64,000 nt of DNA from Malus domestica (taxonomy: Eukaryota; Streptophyta; Magnoliopsida; Rosales; Rosaceae), in the NCBI RefSeq assembly GCF_042453785.1, contig NC_091669.1:9126501-9190500 (forward strand), written 5' to 3'. The notes under the pieces are model-generated. The model was given only the letters and a program-made list of their open reading frames with translations. It had not been told where the DNA came from and made no database searches. Every line of letters starts with the position of its first letter. Position 1 is the first letter of the stretch. Below are positions 44,518 to 56,274 of the stretch, piece after piece. A program made the translations under genes and the position numbers.

Positions 44518-45859
44518 TGCAAATATGATGAGGAGAGCTACTTTCCAGCAGAAAGAAGTAAAGGAAGAAGCAAAAGAAGGCGGCTGTGGAGATAGAATCT
44601 TTATGGCAAGTGAAACATTTTATCTTTGTCAAAGCACAATTTGAGAGTGAATCAGTTATTAATTACTCTTGTTACTATTCTCCAATAGGCTTTTTCATGT
44701 TTCCACTCAATTTTCACGAAGATGTATTATGTTAGGTCGAGTCCTCTACGAACTGCAGGAGATAGTTGCCCATCATGCAAAGTGACTTTTTTTTTCTCAC
44801 CAATCTGTTCATTTTCTTTCCACCATACTAGTCATCCACTAGCGTTGTCTCCAAAAGGGAAGCATTTGATGATATGAGATATAGAGATGGAAAAGTACAT
44901 GAGTCTATAGGCTAGGGTTTAATATTTTTATTTTTCTTTAATCATCAAGAAAAAAAAGGTCATTGGATCATCGTGGTTTAACTTGTTTTCTATACCTTGT
45001 ATTGTTTTGTTTTTCATCAAAGTCACTCATTGTTTTAATCATGGTTTAAAATTTCTTCGATACAGTCGAAATTTCTATGGAAATATCTAAAAAATCATAT
45101 AAAGATATGGAGATGGGGGGGGTGAAGTCTAAACTTCACCTTGTATTGGAGAAACTCTTAACTTTATGATAAAATCGACATATATCGTCGATATTTTTTT
45201 ATACATCTATTAAATATCGAAAAAATCGTATATTTCGTCTAAATCAATGTTTCCAATATTTCATTTTAAATTTTCATTATTTCCATAGAAAGCAACCGAT
45301 ATTCGATATGTCCGTCGATATTTCCACAAATTTACTTATCAATATTTCCACAATTACTGATATTTTATGCATTGGTTTTAACAGATACAACAAAAATACC
45401 TTTGGTTGAAGCTTCCTCCAGCTTGTGTCTCAATTGTTCAGGAATGTGATTATAACAAACACCTCCAAACACTTTGTGGTAATAGTCAAAGACGTATAAT
45501 TTGGTTCAAGACTATAAGCCTTAATCAATTAGTACCAAAAATATGGTTTCACACTAATCCCATGACGAGAATGTTTGCAGTGATAGTGAAAGGCATGGAA
45601 TTTGGTTCAAAACTTTTAAGCCTTAAAAGTGGATCCATGCATACGACTAAAAGGGAGATGGAAGAGGTGGGGAAAGTAGGTAGTTGGGAGCCGTCTACTC
45701 CGGTCAGAGCTTCGACTACTGTTTTATTTTATTATTATTTTTACAACTTTATTTTTTAAAAGGGTAAAATGAAACCTTTGAATTTTCCTAAGTAATAACA
45801 TATAATTATTAAGTGTGTTGTAAGCATAATTTACTGAATAATTATGGCAGCTATAGAGA

Positions 45860-46470
45860 GAGAGGTGCGGCAATAGTAGAGAGAAAGAGAGAGACGTGTA
45901 ATTGTGGGGTGTATTCTATTACACCCCATTGTGCATTTATTTATAGTAGTAATGAAGGTTAATTCCTTATCCTTTTAGGATTACAACTCTTAATAGGTAA
46001 TCAACTCCTAATAGGAATATAAGAGATATTCCTAGATACACTAGGATTTACACAATCACATTCCTAATCTAATAGGACTCTCCCTCTTGAATGTGTAAAT
46101 ACTCAAGTAAATGGCGCATTAGGTCTTCGGTGATGAAGTAAGTACAATTGATGAAGTCGTCGGCATAATGAACGAATGCGAGTCTCAGATCAACGGAAGA
46201 ATGCGTAAAAAATAAAACTCACAAAACCTTGCTATGGTAAAACTCAAGGTGGGGGAAAACTCATAGTCTAAGGAGAAAAGTTAGAAATTGCATTAAGTCA
46301 AAACTATACGTCTTTTGGACGCAAGTAGAAGAGCTCACAAGGGTATGATCCGTCCAGGATGGGTGCCTTATTAAAACCTAGTTAGGTAGCAAAAACCCAG
46401 TGGGAAAAATGCTCATAATCGTAGGAAAAAATAGTACATTAAGATCAAGTAAGTATACTTCTGGATACTC
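45860..46470. mobile_element. Probable LTR-retrotransposon remnant (LTR/PBS side)
   Basis: The sequence has the composition of a Copia LTR edge: TAATAGGAATATAAGAG and TAATAGGACTCTCCCTC, then GGTGCCTTATTAAAACC, and TACTCCCCCTGAG (a minus-strand purine tract) at about 46469. No coding domain is attached, so the boundaries are approximate. Confidence 0.4.
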
Positions 46471-46929
46471 CCCCTGAGTTTGACATAACTTCCAAATGAA
46501 AACTACAAGCATCGCATATAAATAGTTAGGCATACCAATTCCTCGGACAAACTTCTGGAAGGTTAACTTCGGCAGTGACATCGTGTAGAAATCAACAAAG
46601 TTGTTTGGGATCGGCTTGCATGACTTCAGTCTCCTAATGCTTTGCTAATGTAGATGTAGACGCAATATGTCTTGGCGTTGACTTCGTTGATGTATCATGT
46701 CTTGGTCGGGTGGATACATACAACATAGTCTTCATGGATCGTCGTTGGGACTTAACAATGGATGAAAACAACAAGTACTTCGAATATGGTCAACAAGAAC
46801 TCCTAACCATGTCTCACTTGTGGCGTAGTGAAGTAAGGTGAGTCTTGGAATGATTCGAAAATTTCGCAACTAAGGTCATATCGTGGACCTCCAAGGGCTA
46901 GGTGCATTGATGATTGAAAGAGTACCTCA

Positions 46930-47288
46930 GGGGGGATTTCTATGTTGTGAACAATTTGGTTGCTTAGCACAATAAGAAGCAAAATTATGTCTCTTTATCA
47001 AATGCCGAGGCAGAATATGTGGTTGTTGGGAGCTGTTGCACTCAATTGATGTGGATGAAACAAATGTTCGGTGACTACGGTATATCTCAATCCACTTTTC
47101 TTGTTTATTGTGATATCATGAGTGTAATTGATATTTCTAAGAATTCTGTCCAACATTCGAGAGCCAAACATTTTGACATGAGACATCACTTCATTAGAGA
47201 TCTAGTGGAAACTAAGATTCTTACACTAAATTTTGTGCCAACTGAAAAACAATTAGTTGACATATTCACTAAAGCCCTAGATAATTGA
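46930..47288 (+). pseudogene. Copia RNase H fragment
   Basis: The frame VSLSNAEAEYVVVGSC, then QLMWMKQMFGDYGI, SRAKHFDMRHHFIRDLV and LVDIFTKALDN is the end of a Ty1/Copia RNase H of a family different from the 25-29 kb element. A stop (TAG in place of Trp/Ser before HNKKQN) lies upstream, and the rest of pol is missing. Confidence 0.85.
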
Positions 47289-49200
47289 AGGTATGAAGAT
47301 CTTCAACGGTCTATTGGTCTTTCTACTATGAACTAAATTGTTTAAATAGCTACGCTTCTGGGTTGTATATGTCTTGTCAGTATACTCATCAGATACCTAC
47401 ATTATGTCTCTCTATATGCTTATCTTAATTGTCATACATTCATGATATTTTTTGGATTATCCTTGGATAATTACTCTATGTGATGTCAAAGGTTCTCCTT
47501 ATTATCTTGATGACATCTGAAAAATCATTTTTCCAGTCACCCAAATCTAGTGGTGTTCTTGAATTTAATGCTACCTTGGTCCTAATTGAGTGGTAGTAAC
47601 TTTACTTACTTTATAATCTGGACCATATGCCAATTCTCTTATTTTTGTCCTCTCCCAAAAATCAAAAATAAAATTAAAAAAATAAATCAAATGGGAGAGT
47701 GTTATATGAAAGGGGTGTCTTCAAAAGAAAGTGTATATTATCAAATGGGAAAATCCATTCATTTTGGCCTTCCATGCAATGTCATGTGTAGTGCTTCAAG
47801 ATTCCCCTCCGTAGGTCATGAACCAAATTCTCTAACAAATCAATGGTGATTCATCAAAATTTCACCTTCATTCAAATGATCTTGGCACTTTTCAAATTGG
47901 TGCCTTCTCAAAGTTCCTCATCAAAGTTGGATTTTCCTTCAAGGCTTATGCCTTGCTTTTTACAAGTCTTGCCCATTGTCCATATTGTGTAGAAAGTGTT
48001 GTCTCTTAAGGTCAATGGATTATTAAAAGCTTGATTGACTTTGAAAATGCTTTTGAGATTAAATACTTGGTTCTATGATTTTAAGATGGCTACCCAAAAT
48101 CCTTTCTCCCATACCTTGACACATCATTGCAAGATTATGAGCTTGTGTTAATATTATTATTAACGTTTGTGTATGCCCTTGAAGATTTGTCCATTAAGAA
48201 CTGCATTGCACTTCTACTTTTTGTGTTCTTCAAATTACATATTTATTAGAAGCATAGATATTCAAGCTACATTGTACTTCATTCTCATCTAGTCATTATG
48301 TTGTTGGTTGTCTATTGGTGCAAAATTCAACTGTTATTTTGATCTCTATCATCTTAATGAGCTACAATTGGTTGTTTAGGTGCTTTGTCTATGTCTTTGC
48401 TCAAATTCATGTTTCAATGGTCATCTCTTCTTTCTGTTGAGTCATTGTCTCTTATCAGATAAATGAAGTTACAATTTAGAATTATGGGGGTATGTTTTCA
48501 TGAAGCGCATCAAGTCTAGGGGAGTTTCCATTATGGGGGAGTTAATTCATAACGCATGCACCTTTTTGTGCTTACTTGTTGTTAGTCTAGTTGTTGCTAC
48601 ACTTTGCTTGGGCATATCCTTATCATCTATTGCATATTCATTATCCGTTGTGCTCTTGTTGTTCGTGTCATGTGTATTTGCATCAAATTTGACTATTATG
48701 TGCGATTTTCCACCTTGTCTTTGTCTTACCATGACAAAATAGGGAGAAATTTTTCATTGTGTTTCATACCTTGCAAGCCTTTTCTTACCCATGATAAATT
48801 TCACTTGTTCTTGTCTAGAGTTATTCATATGCAGGATTCATTCCTTGTCTCTTCTCTTGAGTGTGGGTGAGTGAAATTAGTTATAGACTTGGGGTATTTT
48901 GTCAAGGAAAGCCAAATGGGGAAATTGTAAAGTCTAGGTTTAAGTGTTTGGATTTCCTTGTCAAATATTGTATTTGAGTACCACATGTTCAATCTAGCTT
49001 TAGAATATACTCTAATTATGAGTTGTTACTACTGGAGGAAATGTTCATGAAGTGGCTCATTTCACATCAAAATGTTTGTTCATGCATGTGCATTTCATAT
49101 CTCATTTTGTGTTGCATTCTGTCTAGCTTGATTATCTAGCCAGTTTTGCACGCTGGATTCCAGCTGTCTAGGCACATAGATTAAGACAGCCCACATGGGC
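47289..49200 (+). mobile_element. 3' region and partial LTR of the truncated Copia
   Basis: About 1.6 kb of low-complexity, non-coding sequence follows the RNase H, as in Copia families with long 3' regions (SIRE/Maximus type). The purine tract AAATGGGGAAATTG at about 48915-48928 is followed by TGTAAAGTCTAGG, a typical polypurine-tract/LTR junction. Where the LTR ends cannot be fixed; no second LTR is seen. Confidence 0.5.
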
Positions 49201-49886
49201 TGACTGACACCTTTCTGATGGTAATCAGTTTCTGGCCATTGATCTGCCTATATTTCTTGTGCAGTCGACAAGTGTCCACAAAACGATCCCTACACCCAAA
49301 GGGCAAGACCTTAATTTTGTCAATATTGCAAGTGAAGAAGTTAAGATTCCACCAAAAAATCAATAGGCAATATGGGAAGTAGCCTAACCTCTTATAAGCC
49401 ATTGCAAAAGTTTCTCCCCTCACTTGAGATACCAATACCAATGTTGTAAAGTCACTTGAATTCCATCACTTCCCATCTCATTCATCATGTCCTGCTACAA
49501 AAGGAAATAAGGAATGTCAATTAATGTTAAGATCATTCCTTCTTGTGTTGTTACTCCAAAAATCCGGGTCGAACTCTTCCGATTAGACCCAATTCTCGAG
49601 TTTCTGCTCCAGGTGGCACGGCATTTGTATAACTGCAAGTCGAACATTTGCAAATACCGACTATGCTTTGCCTATGCAAATATATGATATCATCCATTAG
49701 AGACCTAGAATGCAAAAGGCTTCAAAATAATAACTCTGAACTCGTTGACAGCGTAATGATACTAATCTTGGTTAAACGGTGCCAAATATGTGTACTACCA
49801 ATCAAACGTTTTCACAGCTGTGTGTAAGTATCGGAATTACAATTTTCATATAGCTAGGACCTGCTCAAACCGCATATTTAGATATA
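49201..49886. other. Intergenic DNA downstream of RRP42, no gene recognised
   Basis: It should hold the RRP42 3' untranslated region. The minus-strand frame at 49181-49441 has no recognisable domain. Confidence 0.4.
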
Positions 49887-52359
49887 TCAGAGATTCTCAC
49901 TGTTTCCTGATTCATCTTCACCAGCTTCAGCAGCAGCTATCTGAGAATCCAGCGTGTTTATCAGCAGCTCACTTACTGTTTTTGCCACAGATACCATGTC
50001 GAGAATGATGCTTGGATCTAAGCCTGCACCGCCCCGTTTGGTCAACCCGCAGATGTGCCCTTGCCTATTGACGGAAATTGAAACAGCCGAGCTCATTTGT
50101 AATTCCTCTTCTGAAGTGGCATCCACAATATAGTGCTTACCTACCTGAAAAACACATGCACATGATTCAGGGCAAAAAAGCATTTGCAACTCGCTAAGGG
50201 ACAGAAGAGATGGTTAAGTTTTGTCACCTTTGTTAATGTAACTATGACAGGGACCTTAGATGTGTCAAATTGCAGAAATTCGCCATCGCTTACATCAACT
50301 TCTGGTTGCTCCTTGCCTGATGCACCAGCTGCAACATTTACTCTTGGGATGCCTGTATCGCTCAAAGCAGCCTTTGGGAACAGCAGTTCTTTTTCCTTTC
50401 GTTTTTTCACTTTATTGGAAACAACAATTAAGTGCACTTTAACACTTGTTCCTTGCTAGCCACACTAAATTTAATGTGTAAAAATTAAGATCGACAAAGA
50501 AATTATGAAAACACTTTAGACACTCTGAGTTGTCAAATATACCTGCTCTGCCATCACAAGATACGAATCGTTATAAAGGCTGGTTTGCAAGAGCACTAAG
50601 CTCAAATCAGGAAATATCAAGGTAGAAGTATTTTTACTTTCTAATTTATTTATGTTCAATGACTTCAGTCTCAGACAAGTCTTCAATAGAAAAACGATGC
50701 CTATCTCATAACTAGACTTTTCTTGGGCAACATAATCACTAACTTTACCAACAACCAGAAAACAAACAAAACTCATCTACGTATGTTATTATTTTTAGCA
50801 AGAGAATTATACAACTAATGTATAAAGAAAATCAAGTACCTTTATAGCAGCACCTAGGGCATCTAGAAGATTCCCATCTGAACTGACAACAAGGCCGTCA
50901 ATGTAAAGATCCCAACAGATCTTTCCTTCCACAACTACCAGAGAGGAGAGATCAATTCCAGCACCTGAGACTAACAAAGGCACCTATACTTTCAACTCTG
51001 CAGTTGGATTAAAATACGTTCAACTGAGAATCTATTGCCAAAAGAGAACACAGAGCAGATCCAGTTTTACCACCCAAGAGGCAACATCAAAGAGCCACCG
51101 AGAGTTCTGCTGACAGCTCCTCACCCCCTCTACCCTGCAGACATGTTAAAAAAAAATCAAAAACCACTTTACAATAAGCATAAATGCATTGGTCCTACAA
51201 AAGCAAAATAGATATTCATTCCCTGCAATGGACTAGCAACTCGTACACCAGATGGAGAAGTTCAGATTGTCTAATGAACAATGAACATAAACTGAGATAC
51301 AGTGCATTTGTATTTTATCACAGCGTGAACTCAACAACTGTCTACAGGATCGTGAAGAAAGCAAGATGTCTATATAATCTCAATTCACAGAGTAGAACAT
51401 GAGAAGGAAGCAGATAATAAAAGTGTTAACCTCAAACATTGGTGCTGCAGTTGGACTGCAATCAACAATTATAAAGACCCTTCCTTTGTCGGGTTGCAGT
51501 GCAGTTGACCTTCCAAGTTCAGCCTGCACTCGGTTAACATTACCAGCAAATATGATAGTATGAACAACAGGGGCAGCTCAAATAATTAGACTAACAAATT
51601 ACCTAAATTTATCCAGGACATTCCAATAGCATGTAAAAGTAAGTATCGCTTAACATCAAGACCGCAGTTATACCTTCACACTGGCAATGACATCTGTAGC
51701 ACCCATCCTGACCCTTGCCGAGCCATTTGGCTGGGCAACGGCCACAAAGAACGGAAATTATAACGAAATAAGTAAAATTTCATGTCACACCAAAAATTAA
51801 AATCCATTATTTTTAGTGAAACATATGACAGATATTAACCTGGGAAATGACTCCAGTTTTGACATTGATGGGCCGAGGCGTCAGTCTTTTTCGGCTATCA
51901 GAACGAATGTCCTGAGCAATGCCACCCTCTATAAAATGATTTTCTTTCTCCTATGGATAATCCCACCATTTCTGAACATATGATATGGAAAAACATTTCT
52001 CATCTAATTAACTTCATAAATATCAAGAAAAAATAATTATTACAGCAACATAATACGTATATATAAAAATAATCAAAGCAATAAATTCAAAACTAAAAAT
52101 AAAGGCGGCAATCCTAAGCGCTCATATGTCACAGACAAACTCTACAGTTTGCTCAATCAACGTAAACAAATAGCTCAAAGTAAAGGGCAGCCAATTGGAG
52201 TGAAAAATTGTGAACTTTTCAACGATTACTAACAAGCAATGAGGACTAATTACCGGGCAGAGACGATGCTAATGAGTGAGAGTCGGAGTCGGCGACGGCG
52301 GCGGCGATGCTGCGGCTGAGAGGAGATGCAGAGGGATAGACTGTTAGCGGGAACTGCAT
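49887..52359 (-). pseudogene. RRP42: Exosome subunit RRP42-like gene, probably decayed
   Basis: RRP42 is an RNase PH-fold subunit of the exosome core ring that processes and degrades RNA. Exons on the minus strand: 52359-52254 (N-terminus uncertain), 51950-51840 (HFIEGGIAQDIRSDSRKRL), 51730-51674 (NGSARVRMGATDVIASVK), 51533-51431 (GRSTALQPDKG, VDCSPTA), about 51120-51050 (GRGGEELSAELSVAL), 50963-50840 (GAGIDLSSLVVVEGKICWDL), 50371-50228 (PEVDVSDGEFLQFDTSKVP) and 50144-49887 (SAVSISVNRQGHICGLTK to the stop). An in-frame TGA follows GGEELSAELSVAL, the donor of that exon is unclear, and exon 1 does not join in phase with exon 2. These suggest a pseudogene, though assembly error cannot be excluded. 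A partial copy is at 20741-21228. Confidence 0.8.
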
Positions 52360-52676
52360 CTCTAAAAACGACGAGGTTTTAATGGAAGGAATGTTCCCCC
52401 ATCTTTTATTCTGTGAGACGCTCTAGTTAAACGCCTCGTGTCCTGAACTAAATCCAACGGACGATATATGCTCTAGGTATTACTTTTCTCAACCATCAGA
52501 TTAGTGGACGATGACGTGGCGCGCGCACATCGCCGGTGAGGGGATGAGACCCGTACCCGTTTCATCCAGAACATCAACTGGCCCTAACCGAAATTTCCCA
52601 AATCTTCACCTGTTGAAAAATTAGGGTTTTTCATTTTCTAGGGTTTTGCATTCGGTTCGTTGGTGAAATTGAACCG
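52360..52676. promoter_or_regulatory. Shared divergent promoter, RRP42/ADA2
   Basis: Only about 317 bases separate the start regions of RRP42 (minus) and ADA2 (plus). The segment is GC-richer than its surroundings, with CpG-containing blocks such as GACGTGGCGCGCGC (about 52513). It also has AGGGTTTTTC- and AGGGTTTTGC-type telo-box-like motifs (AAACCCTA complement, about 52622 and 52640), often found in promoters of plant housekeeping genes. Confidence 0.5.
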
Positions 52677-54260
52677 ATGGGTCGGTCCCGCGCGGTCTCT
52701 CAGGCCGCCGTCGACAATCACAATCAGATGTCAGTGCAATTTTCACCAATTCGCTGCAAATTTTCAGGCTTTATCAGATAATTAAGCAATTCAAATTTCC
52801 CAATTATGTCTCACAGAAAGTTGTTTATTTGTTGGATAATTTGCAGTAGGGGAAAAAGAAAGAGAACGGCTTCGGGGGCGGAGGTGGCGGAGAACAGCAG
52901 CACAGCTCAGAAACCTGTGGCCCAAGAAATCAGCGAACCCAAAGGGGCTTTCTACCTTTGCAATTACTGCAACAAGGATATTTCTGGGAAAATTCGGATA
53001 AAGTGTGTGGTGTGTCCAGATTTTGACCTTTGCATTGAGTGCTTCTCTGTTGGAGCTGAGCTTACACCTCACAAATGCAATCACCCTTACAGGGTTATGG
53101 TCAGTCCCCCTGTACATTTTCAAAGTTGCTTTCTTTCTGATATCTTAGACTAGTTGAAACTGCTTGAAGAAATTTTGAATTTTTAAGTTTTGAGTATAGC
53201 TAGAGCGGAATTTAGAATCCGGAAATGGAAAAAAAGGCGAGACTGGGATGACCTTAGAGTAAAATGCATTAAAAGGGAAAAGATTGATTCGGTTTTCTGA
53301 CCCGAATTGAGGCTCTATATACTGCCTGCAAATAAGAATGTTTTCCTTAGAATGCAAGCAACAGCCCCATTTAGATTCACCTGAAATCTGTATGTAGTAA
53401 TTTTTCGAGCTTGTTATTTCATTTGACTATATAGGAGATGCTTTCAATAAAGCATGGACTATTAATTAAGCATGCATTTGCGGACTTTTTGGTTTTTAAA
53501 CAGGACAATTTGGCTTTTCCACTTATTTGTCCAGACTGGAATGTAGATGAAGAGATGCTCTTGCTCGAGGTATTGAATAAACTGATTTCTTCTTTCAATT
53601 ATTATGATAAACTTAATTTATTTTTCCCCTGTGAAACTAATAAATTTTGTCTACTATCACTTTTTCTTTGATCATGCTGTTTAGGGTATTCAAATGTATG
53701 GATTTGGGAATTGGACTGAAGTTTCTGAACATGTTGGAACGAAAACCAGACAACAATGTATTGATCATTATAAAGCTATATATATGAACTCTCCATACTT
53801 TCCTCTCCCAGTAAGACCAGTGTTCTAATTAATGCATGTCCACACGCCACACGTGATACACACATAAATTATATAAAACGCAAAAATTCTTACTAATAGT
53901 TTTCATGATATCCCCTTAGGACATGTCTCATGTTATGGGAAAGAGCAGAGAGGAGCTTCTTGCTTTGGTTAAGGGGTCTGATGAAATCAAGAAAGGTTAG
54001 TTCACATTGAGTCCATATTAGGTGAGGCCTGAAAGCAGTTATGCTTTGGTGTATGATTTATGATTTAAGATGCCTCAATAGTTTAAGATCAAACCATTCA
54101 GTAGCTTAAGTGATCTTTTAATAAGCAATTTATATTCAAAGGATCCACGAATTGTTTTCCAATGCTCTGTTTCATCTGTTTGTCATAGATAGTGATAATC
54201 CTTTGAATTAATTAGAATGTCTGTCTCATCTTTTTCTTCTTTATCTGCAGAAGTTCCCAT

Positions 54261-54425
54261 AAGAGGTCGCACTTGGTGCCATGGCAAGTGCCTTTGCCCA
54301 TAAGATGTAGGTCTCGGGTTCGAGACTTGGGAGCAGCCTCTCCATAAATGGGGGTAAGGCTAGCCGACATTCACCTCTCCCAGACCCTGCGTAACGCGGG
54401 AGCCTTGTGCACTGGGTACGACCTT
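54261..54425 (+). mobile_element. Au-type SINE at the intron 5/exon 6 border of ADA2
   Basis: About 165 bp with the tRNA-like head (GTGCCATGGCAAGTGCC, GGTCTCGGGTTCGAGACTTG as box B) and the Au tail (GACCCTGCGTAACGCGGGAG, TTGTGCACTGGGTACGACC, then T-run). Flanks are a perfect 21-base duplication (54240-54260 and 54426-54446) that begins TTTATCTGCAG and ends AAGTTCCCAT. The duplication contains the ADA2 splice acceptor CTGCAG, so an intact acceptor and exon start exist downstream of the SINE. Confidence 0.93.
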
Positions 54426-55467
54426 TTTATCTGCAGAAGTTCCCATGCTTGTGGAGATTACATTGAAAGAAGTTTCCCTTTTTTGCAGGAATCAAGTATG
54501 GTTTTTTTATATTATATTCTGTATCTACGTTAGTATCAAGCGCTTGTTCCATATCTTCTTGTCTAATTTTGTTTCTTAATTTTCTTGATCAGATGTGAAG
54601 AATCAAAGAAGAATCCAACTTCCAAATCATCGTCCCACTCAACTGCTGGTACACCAACTAACATTCTTGAGGCAGTTTTTAGCTCTTGAGCAATCTCATT
54701 TTTGTCATATGTGATTACACATGACTGGAAATGTCTGATCTTCTGTTTTGCATCAGATGTTGCCAAAGGGTTGGTCCCAGGTGCTGTAAAGAAGGCATCC
54801 AATAAAAAGCAGATTAAGGACGAGACTAAAGTCAGTAAAGTGGAAGGTATGATTTTATGGTTACTTTCTGTTTCACGATTATTGCATATGTAAACGTACG
54901 CATATCTACTTTTACATGTCTTTAGAATTTCAGTGACTTTCTTTAAGCATTGGTAATGTATCTCTGTGAACTTTATTGCCCAGAAGTTTTTTCCACACAG
55001 ATTATTTGTTGTCACTTAAATATTCATCTTATACATGATATATATTTATATACTTATGTATTTATCATGTATTTGGTTTAAAGCTCAATTTTATGTTATG
55101 TTATCAGCAGAAACTCAGGTTGACCGAAGCGTTGGAGAAAAAAAAACTAAGGAGTTTAGTGGAAGAGGGACCTTCTATGACAGAACTAAGTCGCTATAAT
55201 TTCAAGAGGCAAGAGTTTGAAATTGAATATGACAATGATGCTGAGCAGATTCTGGCAGATATGGAATTCAAGGATACTGACACTAATGCTGACCGTGAAT
55301 TGACTCTACGAGTTTTGCATGTCTACGCAAACCGGTATTTATATGGCTACTATTATAGATTAAGGCTGATGGGTCTATTTTCAAATTCAAAGCAATTATG
55401 AGGAGGGGAACAGTTTAAAGTTTTAACAAAATGAAGTGATTATTTTCTTTCAACAACAACAACAACA

Positions 55468-56064
55468 AAGCCTTTTCCCACTAAGTGGGGTCGGCTATAT
55501 GAATCCTAGAACGCCATTGCGCTCGGTTTTGTGTCATGTCCTCCGTTAGATCCAAGTACTCTAAGTCTTTTCTTAGAGTCTCTTCCAATGTTTTCCTAGG
55601 TCTTCCTCAACCCCTTCGGCCCTGAAACTCTGTCCAGTAGTGACATCTTCGAACCGGAGCGTCAGTAGGCCTTCTTTGCACATGTCCAAATCACCGGAAC
55701 CGATTTTCTCTCATCTTTCCTTCAATTTCGGCTACTCCTACTTTACCTCGGATATCCTCATTCCCAATCTTATCCTTTCTCGTGTGCCCACACATCCCAC
55801 GAAGCATCCTCATCTCTGCCACACCCATTTTTTGTACGTGTTGATGCTTCACCGCCCAACATTCTGTGTCATACAACATCGCTGGCCTTATTGCCGTCCT
55901 ATAAAATTTTCCCTTGAGCTTCAGTGACCTATGACGGTCACACAACACGCCGGATGCACTCTTACACTTCATCCATCCAGCTTGTATTCTATGGTTGAGA
56001 TCTCCATCTAATTCTCCGTTCTCTTGCACGATAGATCTTAGGTAGCGAAAACGGTCGCTTTTTG
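55468..56064 (-). pseudogene. Second LINE 3' module, copy 3
   Basis: Same start (AAAAAGCGACCG) and same TGA in place of the RWFGH Trp (frame ends MRENRFR then stop) as in copies 1 and 2. It ends with (TTG)n. Confidence 0.83.
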
Positions 56065-56274
56065 TGATCTTCGCTAGATTGCTCCGGTCATTAGTATGGA
56101 TAAGTATATAAATGGATAGAGATAGGAAAGCGAACACAAGATGTACGTGGTTCACCCAGATTGGCTACGTCCACGGAATAAAGGAGTTCTCATTAATTGT
56201 GAAGGGTTTACACAAGTACATAGGTTCAAGCTCTCCTTTAGTGAGTACAAGTGAATGATTTAGTACAAAAGACA

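Larger units (their letters stand above)
24729..45725. repeat. Segmental duplication, right arm (expanded)
   Basis: This arm carries the same ordered blocks as 6384-11520 but is four times longer because of later insertions: Copia (24982-29685), a SINE (30394-30558), a block of about 2.4 kb with two MITEs (about 30640-33060), composite LINE copy 2 (35593-42928) and a MITE with neighbouring DNA (44360-44517). In several cases the left arm shows the pre-insertion site directly. Confidence 0.8.

Noticed and set aside
52791-53123. Minus-strand frame of 110 codons over ADA2 exon 2
   Set aside because: It is antisense to the well-supported ZZ-finger exon.
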